This document shows, one piece after another, positions 1 to 5,383 of a DNA stretch of 6,862 bases; the first letter of the stretch is position 1; each line of letters starts with the position of its first letter. The position numbers and the translations under genes are program-made. A model generated the notes under the pieces. It saw nothing but the letters and a program-made list of their open reading frames with translations. It searched no databases and was not told the origin of the DNA. Origin of the DNA: an uncultured bacterium (GTDB lineage: Bacteria > Eisenbacteria > RBG-16-71-46 > CAIMUX01); contig CAMPIC010000150.1 in the NCBI GenBank assembly GCA_946886185.1, positions 1 to 6,862 on the forward strand, written 5' to 3'.

Positions 1-282
1 GTCTTGAGGGCCGTGGCCGGCGGCTCCCCCCCGCGAGACAGCCGGATCGCGACCGGTTCGAGGTCTCCGACGACCGCCCCGCCGAACCGGAAACCCGCCC
101 CCTCGGCGAAAACGAGGGCCGGGCCGCCACGCGATCTTTCCGGGAAGGGCAGTCGCCCCATAAGCCCTACCCGCGATCGACCAGGAGACGACGAATCCGG
201 TGAGTATGCCGACGAGAGCGACGCCCACCACCATGAGGACGGCAGCGACGATCGGGGATCGGTCATGCAATTCGGTTCGCAT
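1..282 (-). CDS. Partial membrane-anchored protein, possibly Mce/MlaD-like and possibly frameshifted
   Basis: No stop codon is reached before the left edge, so the C-terminus is missing. From the ATG at 282-280 the protein opens with about eight polar residues and then one long hydrophobic helix (residues about 9-34, core IVAAVLMVVGVALVGILTGF), an N-terminal anchor. In this frame the sequence turns into arginine/glycine-rich low-quality protein after about residue 50. The +1 frame, open from an ATG at 161-159, instead reads well to the edge, with G/C-rich third positions and a stretch containing ALVFAEGAGFRFGGAVVGDL. One anchor followed by an F-x-x-G-x-G-x-x-x-G-G-x-x-V-G pattern recalls Mce/MlaD substrate-binding proteins of ABC lipid transporters, but that match is weak and rests on a short segment. 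A one-base change near the C4 run at 156-159 would join the two frames. Alternatives are a separate small gene starting at 161, or an unrelated membrane protein. Only the minus-strand membrane anchor is reasonably secure. Confidence 0.35.
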   Translation of the reverse strand, partial: MRTELHDRSPIVAAVLMVVGVALVGILTGFVVSWSIAGRAYGATALPGKIAWRPGPRFRRGGGFPVRRGGRRRPRTGRDPAVSRGGAAGHGPQD

Positions 283-427
283 CCGCCTCACGTGGCCGTT
301 CGGAAACGTTGCCCGATCCGCGTGCTTGTCTTTTTTTTGTGGCAGTCGTGGGGCCGGGAACTCGCATTGAGGAATGGATTCCCAGGATCGGCGAAGACAG
401 GTGGGAAACTTCGAAAGGAGGCTCGAC
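283..427. promoter_or_regulatory. Divergent intergenic region
   Basis: This stretch separates the leftward partial gene from the rightward DUF4395-like gene, so promoters for both should lie here. I see an eight-T run at 331-338 but no convincing sigma-70 -35/-10 pair in either direction and no strong inverted repeat. The region also carries the 18-codon in-frame extension upstream of the 428 start, which I consider untranslated. Confidence 0.3.
414..421 (+). promoter_or_regulatory. Ribosome binding site of the DUF4395-like gene
   Basis: AAAGGAGG ends six bases before the ATG at 428. It is a near-perfect Shine-Dalgarno sequence and decides the start: the in-frame ATG at 374 has no comparable site and would add an arginine-rich, non-hydrophobic 18-residue extension. 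Confidence 0.85.
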
Positions 428-913
428 ATGGCAGGCAACGGCCAAAGCGGACTGCGCCGTCTCGAGGCTCACGGATATCGGGAGCTGCCCGAGTCGGTGA
501 TGGTTCAGATCCAACCCTGGCTGCGGCTCGCACCCGCATTCTGCTTCGTCTGGGCCGCGACCGGGATCGCGCTGCGATCTCCGTGGATCCTGCTGGCTCT
601 GGTTCCGTTTCCGCTATGGGCGGCGGCGACCCGGCAGCATCCTTTCGATCTGGTGTACAACCGGATCTTCCGCAAGCGGCTCGGCACGATCAGCCTGCCG
701 CCGTATCCCGCGCCGCGCCGGTTCATGTTCCTGATGTCGGGAATCTGGCTCGCGAGCGTCGCGATCGGATACCTGATCGGGTTGAAGTGGATCCCCGATC
801 TCCTGGGGCTGCTCTATCTGATCGCGGTCCTGGTGCACGTCCTGACGGGGTTCTGCATCCTCATCCATCTGCACTCGAAGATCTTCGGACCGTGCAGGCC
901 ATATCGAGGATGA
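428..913 (+). CDS. DUF4395-like four-helix integral membrane protein
   Basis: The 161-residue protein has four probable membrane segments at residues about 31-48, 50-67, 99-117 and 122-145, with a short charged N-terminus. Between helices 2 and 3 it carries HPFDLVYNRIFRKRLGT followed by a proline-rich LPPYPAPRRF segment. After helix 4 it has an FCILIHLHSKIFGP tail with cysteines at about 143 and 156. This combination of HPFDxxYN, LPPxxAPRRF and a Cys near the last helix resembles DUF4395 proteins, a family of inner-membrane proteins without an established biochemical role. The family assignment is from memory of the motif pattern. The gene stands alone on the plus strand and ends 19 bp from the convergent lipoprotein gene, with no visible terminator between them. 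No function can be assigned beyond membrane location. Confidence 0.75.
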   Translation: MAGNGQSGLRRLEAHGYRELPESVMVQIQPWLRLAPAFCFVWAATGIALRSPWILLALVPFPLWAAATRQHPFDLVYNRIFRKRLGTISLPPYPAPRRFMFLMSGIWLASVAIGYLIGLKWIPDLLGLLYLIAVLVHVLTGFCILIHLHSKIFGPCRPYRG

Positions 914-932
914 GAGAACGCTCGCCCGGTTT

Positions 933-1361
933 TCAACTGACCGCGCGGTTGGCTTTCACACGCTCGAAGATGCGGAACTTGCCGTCATCTTCAACGACGA
1001 CACCCATCGACTCCCCATCCACTCCGCCTTCAGGCGCGAGCGTGAACATCAGCGCGCCACCGTCCACCACTTCCTGCATCGCCTCCGGAAGGCGCGCCTC
1101 ATACCAGTCCGCCAGCTCGTCGAACGTTCCGTCGGCCACGAACCAGACCGCCATCCCTTTGGAGTGGTCCGCCTTGGTGTCTCCGTACAGATCCGAGCCC
1201 ATGGCATTGTCGGCCACCGCGCCTGGGTAGAGCGGGATCTGCGTGCCGTAGACCATGAGCTCCGCGACTTCCGGCTTCCACTTTGCTTGGGCGGGCTCTT
1301 TGCTGCATCCGATCGTGAGCGAGGCGAGCAGACCGAAGAAAACGAGCGACGAGCGGTTCAC
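933..1361 (-). CDS. Small lipoprotein of unknown function
   Basis: The 142-residue product starts with a short basic n-region (VNR), a hydrophobic core (SSLVFFGLLASLTIG) and Cys19 in LTIGC, a relaxed lipobox. The mature protein is therefore probably lipid-anchored and periplasm-facing. The soluble part has a pattern I associate with small exported proteins: IPLYPGA near residue 45, an aromatic strand (MAVWFVADGTFDEL), then DWYEARLP. This resembles the YPGA...FYxxxLP type domain, which has no known activity. The GTG at 1361-1359 is preferred because a GGAGG lies five bases upstream. The in-frame GTG at 1367 overlaps that site. The gene is downstream of the anti-sigma gene on the same strand, about 160 bp away, and converges on the DUF4395-like gene. 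A link to the sigma factor is possible but unproven. Confidence 0.8.
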   Translation of the reverse strand: MNRSSLVFFGLLASLTIGCSKEPAQAKWKPEVAELMVYGTQIPLYPGAVADNAMGSDLYGDTKADHSKGMAVWFVADGTFDELADWYEARLPEAMQEVVDGGALMFTLAPEGGVDGESMGVVVEDDGKFRIFERVKANRAVS

Positions 1362-1366
1362 ATGCA

Positions 1367-1371
1367 CCTCC
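1367..1371 (-). promoter_or_regulatory. Ribosome binding site deciding a GTG start
   Basis: On the minus strand GGAGG is followed by five bases and then the GTG at 1361. An upstream in-frame GTG (1367-1365) shares its first base with this site and cannot use it. An out-of-frame ATG at 1363 lies between them and would not give the lipoprotein. Confidence 0.7.
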
Positions 1372-1390
1372 GGGGCATTCGGGGTTCCGG

Positions 1391-1440
1391 ATCGCGACGC
1401 ATCGAGGCGTCGACGCTACCTCCTGAGGTATCGCGACCTC
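1391..1440. promoter_or_regulatory. Cluster of short inverted repeats between anti-sigma and lipoprotein genes
   Basis: The spacer at 1362-1522 contains three nested or adjacent dyads: CGACGC with GCGTCG around a six-base loop (about 1395-1412), TACCTC-CT-GAGGTA at 1417-1430 with six-base arms, and GAGGT with ACCTC around ATCGCG at 1425-1440. The arms are mutually exclusive (GAGGT pairs with either flank). There is no T-run on either strand after them, so they do not look like a simple terminator. They could be an operator or alternative RNA folds ahead of the lipoprotein gene, but such short arms are also frequent by chance in G+C-rich DNA. Confidence 0.3.
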
Positions 1441-1522
1441 TGTTGCCGGAGTTATCGGAGCTGCATGCCGCGTTTGATAGGCGGAAAACAGCCCGATCGG
1501 CGATGCGGCTCAAGTCGTTGTA

Positions 1523-1936
1523 TCAGAATCCTTTAGGCCGCAGTCTGCGATCCAGGCGGAAGTACTGGAACCAGCAGAGCGCACCCACGACGAGGCTCAC
1601 CATGGCGAAGCCGGCATGGTCGGGCCAGAAGATCATGTGAATTCCGCGCTCATCGAAGTTGCCGAACGAAAGAGGCAAGAGCGTGAAGGCGAGCGCGAAC
1701 CCCAGAGCGAACGACCTGCCCCGCAGCATGCGTTGCGTGTGACGCAGCGCGTCTCGCTCTCCTTGCGCGGGCATGCTGAGGCGCGGAAGATCGGGCAGCT
1801 CTACTTTCGCCGCGCGCGCGGCCATTTCTGGATGGGTTCTCAAGTACTCATCGACCAGAGAGCGGGTGTCCGGGCTCGCTTCGTTCGCGAGGTACAGCGG
1901 GAGCAGATCCTGGATGACTGCGTCAGTGATCTTCAC
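1523..1936 (-). CDS. Membrane anti-sigma-factor-like protein
   Basis: The 137-residue protein begins with a helical cytoplasmic domain (residues 1-55, including ITDAVIQDLLPLYLANEASP and a DEYLRTHPE segment). It resembles the N-terminal sigma-binding region of anti-sigma factors. A basic linker (RHTQRMLRGR) leads into two membrane helices at about 74-91 and 107-125. The H-x3-C-x2-C zinc ligands of classical zf-HC2/ZAS anti-sigma factors are absent, since the only Cys is within the second helix. The start is a GTG preceded by AGGAGG four bases upstream, inside the end of the sigma gene. The GTGA overlap with the sigma stop indicates translational coupling and fixed stoichiometry. The inferred role is to hold the neighbouring ECF sigma factor at the membrane until a signal arrives. 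That role is based on position and topology, not on a recognised catalytic or binding motif. Confidence 0.7.
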   Translation of the reverse strand: MKITDAVIQDLLPLYLANEASPDTRSLVDEYLRTHPEMAARAAKVELPDLPRLSMPAQGERDALRHTQRMLRGRSFALGFALAFTLLPLSFGNFDERGIHMIFWPDHAGFAMVSLVVGALCWFQYFRLDRRLRPKGF

Positions 1937-2460
1937 GATGCCTCCTGTTTGTCACGAGCCGCGGCGAGTCGCACACGCGCCCGATGGACGCGGACGCGCG
2001 CCGCGCCCGCGGTAATGCCCAAGGTGGCGCCGATCTCTTCGTACGAGATCTCCTGCGAGCGCAAAATGAGCGCGGCTCGATCCGGTTCCGGCATCTCCTG
2101 GAGCTCGGCCAGGAGCTGTTCCATCTCGACGCGATCGGCGCGGGATCTCTCCGCATCGCTGCTCGCATCGATCAGGAGCTCGGACCACGCCTCGATCGGC
2201 TCGCGCCCGCGCTCCTGCCTTTTCGACTGCAGATAGAGATTGCGCGCGATCGCCATGAGATAGGCACGCACCGTGGGAAGCTCGACGCGGTCGCGCGCTC
2301 CCCAGATCCGGACGAACGTCTCGGAGACGATGTCTTCCGCGACGGTTCGATCTCCGCTCAGATAGAGCGCGAATCGCAGGACGTCCGGCGCGTGGCGCCG
2401 GTACAGATCGGTAAAATCGAGCGGAGATTCCTTCAACGGCGATGCCCTCTCACCGCACAT
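1933..2460 (-). CDS. ECF-type RNA polymerase sigma factor
   Basis: From the ATG at 2460 the protein has 175 residues, the usual ECF size. Region 2 starts with FTDLYRRHAPDVLRFALYL (about 16-34). It contains AEDIVSETFVRIW (41-53, core-polymerase contact) and VRAYLMAIARNLYLQSKR (64-81, -10 recognition and melting). An acidic linker leads to region 4 (about 115-166), with MPEPDRAALILR, YEEIGATLGITAGAARVRVHRARVRL as the helix-turn-helix reading the -35 element. Regions 1 and 3 are missing, as expected for group 4 sigma factors. The start is uncertain: a GTG at 2517 would add 19 residues encoded across an inverted repeat and a direct repeat. A TTG at 2436, nine bases after GAGAGG, is the best-placed start by ribosome-site spacing. 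The gene overlaps the anti-sigma gene by GTGA. Its promoter probably lies in the repeat-bearing spacer upstream, with autoregulation likely by analogy to other ECF systems. Confidence 0.9.
   Translation of the reverse strand: MCGERASPLKESPLDFTDLYRRHAPDVLRFALYLSGDRTVAEDIVSETFVRIWGARDRVELPTVRAYLMAIARNLYLQSKRQERGREPIEAWSELLIDASSDAERSRADRVEMEQLLAELQEMPEPDRAALILRSQEISYEEIGATLGITAGAARVRVHRARVRLAAARDKQEAS
1941..1946 (-). promoter_or_regulatory. Ribosome binding site of the anti-sigma gene
   Basis: AGGAGG on the minus strand sits four bases before the GTG at 1936, within the last codons of the sigma gene. It supports the GTG start and coupled translation of the pair. Confidence 0.7.
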
Positions 2461-2474
2461 ATCCGCAAGGCCTC

Positions 2475-2491
2475 GGATCGTTACACGATCC
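2475..2491. promoter_or_regulatory. Perfect inverted repeat upstream of the sigma gene
   Basis: GGATCGT-TAC-ACGATCC has seven-base perfect arms and a three-base centre, ending 14 bp before the ATG at 2460. No T-run follows on the minus strand, so it is not a typical terminator of the upstream permease gene. It could be a protein-binding operator or a 5'-UTR hairpin controlling sigma translation. Its presence argues against the longer GTG 2517 reading of the sigma factor. Confidence 0.5.
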
Positions 2492-2498
2492 TTTCCGT

Positions 2499-2615
2499 CG
2501 CCAGGCGGAATCGTCACGCCGATCGTTTCGACCCGGAATTGCCAGATGGAATCGTCAATCGGATCGGCTCAGTCGCCAGATGGAATCGCCACGCGGTTCG
2601 TTTCGACTCGGAATG
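2499..2615. repeat. Imperfect direct repeats in the sigma upstream region
   Basis: Two 42-bp copies, 2499-2540 and 2574-2615 (period 75 bp), match at about 35 of 42 positions by eye. Both contain GCCAG-x2-GGAATCG, then CGTTTCGAC-x-CGGAAT on the plus strand. A third, partial copy of the first half (GCCAGATGGAATCGTCA, from 2541) lies directly between them, giving offsets of 41 and 34 bp. The array fills most of the space between the permease stop (2628) and the sigma gene. The irregular offsets are not multiples of three, so it is unlikely to be coding. It may be a set of regulator-binding sites or an intergenic repeat family. Confidence 0.65.
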
Positions 2616-2627
2616 GGACCGGTCCGA

Positions 2628-3344
2628 TCACCGGGGCACGAGCCAGAACACTCCGACGATGATGGCGCAAACTCCGGTCGCGCCGAGGAAACGGCGATAG
2701 AGCACCGGTGCACGAGATCCTGCCCGCGCCGAGACGAGACCCAGAAGAGTGGTGAACGCGATCATTCCCGCCACGGTGCCAGCTCCGTATGCGATTAGAT
2801 ACGACGCCGCCGCAGCCGGGGAGGGGAGGGCCAGCGCGGGAACGATCGCCCAGAGATGAGCGCTTCCCGCGGTTCCGTGCACCGCTCCGATCCAGAGAGG
2901 GGCATGGCGGTGCCGGTGGGCGCCGGAAGCGTGCGCCTTCTCGTGGGTTCCGTGGAGATGGATGTGCGCGTGCCGGTGTCCCTCATGCTCGTGGACGTGC
3001 GTGTGGATGCGCATGCGGAGTGCACTGCGAAGGGTCCACAGACCGACCAGGACGAGAATCGCACCCACGATGTGCTCGCTCACTCCGGAGAGCCGCTCCA
3101 GAGGTAGTGCGTCGCGCAGCGTCCAGGCGAGGAGCGAAATCAGTCCTACCCCGCAACAGTGTCCAGCGCCCCAGAGAGCGCCGGGGAGCCAGTGCGACTT
3201 CGCGCGGGTAGCGGCGAACGGCGCGACCGCCGCGAGGTGGTCCGGACCGGAGAGGACGTGGATCAATCCGGCCAAGAGGCCGGCCATGGGGGTGAGCAGC
3301 AATAGAAGCTCCCGAACGACCGTGCCTCCGACGGCTACGCGCAC
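2628..3344 (-). CDS. NicO/UreH-like transition-metal permease with His-rich loop
   Basis: The 238-residue polytopic membrane protein has about six hydrophobic segments. Near its start is GLIHVLSGPDHLAAVAPFA (H29, D35, H36), the H-x(n)-D-H helix typical of the NiCoT/NicO/UreH/HupE group of nickel and cobalt transporters. A second conserved-looking motif, HGTAGSAHL (H156, H163), lies at the beginning of the second half. Between the halves is a cytoplasmic or periplasmic loop (residues 114-147) with 14 histidines, alternating as HxHxHxH, like the metal-sensing or metal-buffering loops of RcnA-type exporters. Metal movement is therefore likely, but the direction (uptake or efflux) and the ion cannot be read from sequence. 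The start is uncertain: the GTG at 3344 lacks a ribosome site. A TTG at 3302 has GGGAG six bases upstream and would place the first membrane helix right at the N-terminus. The gene follows the phosphoesterase gene by 27 bp and is probably in its operon. Confidence 0.8.
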   Translation of the reverse strand: MRVAVGGTVVRELLLLLTPMAGLLAGLIHVLSGPDHLAAVAPFAATRAKSHWLPGALWGAGHCCGVGLISLLAWTLRDALPLERLSGVSEHIVGAILVLVGLWTLRSALRMRIHTHVHEHEGHRHAHIHLHGTHEKAHASGAHRHRHAPLWIGAVHGTAGSAHLWAIVPALALPSPAAAASYLIAYGAGTVAGMIAFTTLLGLVSARAGSRAPVLYRRFLGATGVCAIIVGVFWLVPR

Positions 3345-3371
3345 GAAAAGAGATAGGATGAAAGGGAGATC

Positions 3372-5309
3372 CTACCGCAGCAGAGTCGCCCACCTCGCAA
3401 CCTTTCCACGGCCGGTCCGGAGGCGGATCAAATATCGACCTCCCGCGGCGACCCCTCCGCCATCGGTCCTCCCATCCCACGGGAGGTCGTGCATGCCCGC
3501 GCCTTCCCAACCGCTCGCGATCCTTCGAATCCGCCGGCCTCGCGGATCGAATACTTCCGCGTCGATCCAATCGCCTTCGAGCAAGCGATAGGAGAGGCGG
3601 GTCGAGGAAGAGAACGGATCGGGCGCGAGCGAGACGATGCGCACCACCCCCTCCTCATGCTGGTCCGCGGAGTCCGGCTCGCGCGGCCCTGGAACGGGCC
3701 GGATGTCGAACACCAGAGGCGCGTGATCGCTCGCGATCGCGGTGTCGTCCCGCCGGAGTCCGTACGCGGCGAGAGTCGCTTCGCTCAGCTCCGCGGTGTC
3801 GAGGACGAACGCGCGGTCCACGATCGAGACGCTTCCCGTGTGAAACGCATAGTCGAGCTTTCCGGGATAGAACCCGGACACGGGATCGCGCCAGGTGTGG
3901 GTGAGGCGCGCTTCGGGATGGCGCGCTTCGACCAGATCGAACCCGGTTCCGTCCCAGTCGGGCGGAGAGTCGTTCCCGTGCGCGGATTCGTCGGCGATGT
4001 CGCCCTTCACCAGCGTGACGAGCGGCCGGCGCGCCCCGACCAGGTTGAAATCGCCCACGGCAACGATCGGCGTTCGAGGCTCGAGCTCCAGGATGCCTCC
4101 CGGATGGCGCGCATCGCGAAGGAACGCGATCAGCGCGTCGGCCTGCTCCTGGCGCTCATCATCGGCCGCGCAGCAGCTGTAGTGGTTGGCCACCACGAGC
4201 AAATCGGGGTCGTGCTGCGGCGCCAGATCGAGGAGAGCGGCCGTGATCCGCGCGTCCGGGTGCGGGAGCCAGGAGGCGAGGACCGGCAGGCGAGTGACGA
4301 TCCCGTTGCCGGAGTCGAGCTTGATGCCGGACCAACGCTGGCCCGGCGCATTCGGAAGCAGCTCCTCCACGCGCGCCGCCAGGTCGTGCGCTCCGTGATT
4401 CCATGCCTCGCAGATCACCCAGACGTCCGGATCGACGGCGCGGAAGATGCGGGCGAGCGACTCGCGCCGGGAGGCCAGGAAGAGACCGTCGTCGGCGATG
4501 TTGTAGCTCGCGATGCGGATGTCTGCCGGTCGTGCGCGCTCCAGAGGAATGGGAGCGACGGTCTGGCGTCCCGGCGCAAACGTGTACCCCGGAAGGGGAA
4601 GCTGCAGCAGGTCGCCCGTCTCGCCGTCCCGAATCGTCAGATCGAAGCCGGGACCGGCGAAGATGCGATCTCCGCCGGCCAGAGCGTCTCGCGGCAACGC
4701 GATCTCGAAGCTGGAATCGCTCACCGAGGGCGCGATCAGGAGATCGAGCGCGTGCAGATCGAGCGCGCGCGCGCCGCCTCCGACATGCGAGGAGCCGGCG
4801 CGTCTGCCGAGATTCCAGGTCAGCTCTGCGCCCACCGTTCGGGCGCCTTTCTCCCGCAAACGAACCAGCCGCCCGGTGTTGGGATCGCGATCCGTATCGA
4901 AAATCAACGTGAGATCGTGGCCTTCATCGGCATGGATCTCATCCGCGAAGTCGAGACGCAGAAAGAGTCGCGTCTCATCGTTGGCAATCCAGAGGGCGGC
5001 GAGATCGATCCTGCCATCTCCGTCCCCGATGGGATCGACCGCCAGGCGCGCGGAGGCCGGCCAGTCTTCGAATCGGCCGTCGATCTGAATGGGAAGGTTG
5101 AGAGCGTGGGCCGCGCCGATCTCGAGGAAGGCCGCCAGCGCGGCGACGCACCACCCGATCATCCAGCGACGGAGCGAACGAACTTTGCGGGCGACCGGGG
5201 TCCGGCCCCGCTCGCTCGGCTTCGAAAGACGGCACGCTCCCGCGCGCATGTCCTGGCGCGTTGCATCGGCGGTGGGCGTCTCTGGACGGGTGTCGAAACG
5301 TTGCATCAC
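3372..5309 (-). CDS. Exported multidomain endonuclease/exonuclease/phosphatase with C-terminal FlgD-Ig-like module
   Basis: The 645-residue protein has a basic leader and a hydrophobic segment (about 50-66, ending AAHA-LN), which is an export signal or anchor. Residues about 72-255 form a CBM9/DOMON-like beta-sandwich: IDGRFEDW, a GDGDGRIDL calcium-like loop, ANDETRLFLRLDF and FDTDRDPNTGR. Residues about 263-536 are a DNase I-like EEP domain with IRIASYNIADDG (Asn270), VICEAWN (Glu301), ANHYSCC, VAVGDFNLVG (Asp420, Asn422) and a final ASDHAPLVFDI (Asp528, His529). The metal and catalytic positions of the fold look complete. Such enzymes cleave phosphodiester or phosphomonoester bonds with Mg2+, and the substrate here is unknown. 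Residues about 555-645 (APDPFSSSTRLSYRL, VFDPRGRRIRRI, WDGRTDGGGVAAGGRYLIRL) match the FlgD-Ig/T9SS-type C-terminal module of secreted proteins in FCB-like phyla. The start is unsure: the GTG/ATG pair at 5309/5306 has no clear ribosome site and leaves a long 48-residue n-region, and an ATG at 5249 is also in frame. Confidence 0.9.
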   Translation of the reverse strand: MMQRFDTRPETPTADATRQDMRAGACRLSKPSERGRTPVARKVRSLRRWMIGWCVAALAAFLEIGAAHALNLPIQIDGRFEDWPASARLAVDPIGDGDGRIDLAALWIANDETRLFLRLDFADEIHADEGHDLTLIFDTDRDPNTGRLVRLREKGARTVGAELTWNLGRRAGSSHVGGGARALDLHALDLLIAPSVSDSSFEIALPRDALAGGDRIFAGPGFDLTIRDGETGDLLQLPLPGYTFAPGRQTVAPIPLERARPADIRIASYNIADDGLFLASRRESLARIFRAVDPDVWVICEAWNHGAHDLAARVEELLPNAPGQRWSGIKLDSGNGIVTRLPVLASWLPHPDARITAALLDLAPQHDPDLLVVANHYSCCAADDERQEQADALIAFLRDARHPGGILELEPRTPIVAVGDFNLVGARRPLVTLVKGDIADESAHGNDSPPDWDGTGFDLVEARHPEARLTHTWRDPVSGFYPGKLDYAFHTGSVSIVDRAFVLDTAELSEATLAAYGLRRDDTAIASDHAPLVFDIRPVPGPREPDSADQHEEGVVRIVSLAPDPFSSSTRLSYRLLEGDWIDAEVFDPRGRRIRRIASGWEGAGMHDLPWDGRTDGGGVAAGGRYLIRLRTGRGKVARWATLLR

Positions 5310-5383
5310 GGACGAGTTGGAGCAACATCTGGGCCGCCCGACGGCTTTACACGATCGATGCCGGGAGAGTGGAAGTCGCTGGC

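Noticed and set aside
331..338. Eight-T run as a rho-independent terminator
   Set aside because: No G+C-rich hairpin precedes it on the plus strand, and it lies between divergent genes where no transcript needs to end.
940..949. ACCGCGCGGT palindrome near the convergent gene ends, as a terminator
   Set aside because: It lies inside the last codons of the lipoprotein gene, has no loop or T-run on either side, and such GC palindromes are common here.
4..1230. A 408-codon plus-strand open frame spanning the left edge through the DUF4395-like gene
   Set aside because: The translation is low-complexity Arg/Ser/Pro-rich and overlaps a well-supported gene with a strong ribosome site in another frame.
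2616..2625. GGACCGGTCC ten-base palindrome at the end of the permease gene
   Set aside because: It is short, has no spacer or T-run and does not extend, so it is compatible with chance in G+C-rich DNA.
2442..2798. Plus-strand frames across the direct repeats that give repeated Arg/Asn-rich peptides
   Set aside because: The repeat offsets of 41 and 34 bp do not keep frame, so the repeated peptide look is a by-product of DNA repeats.
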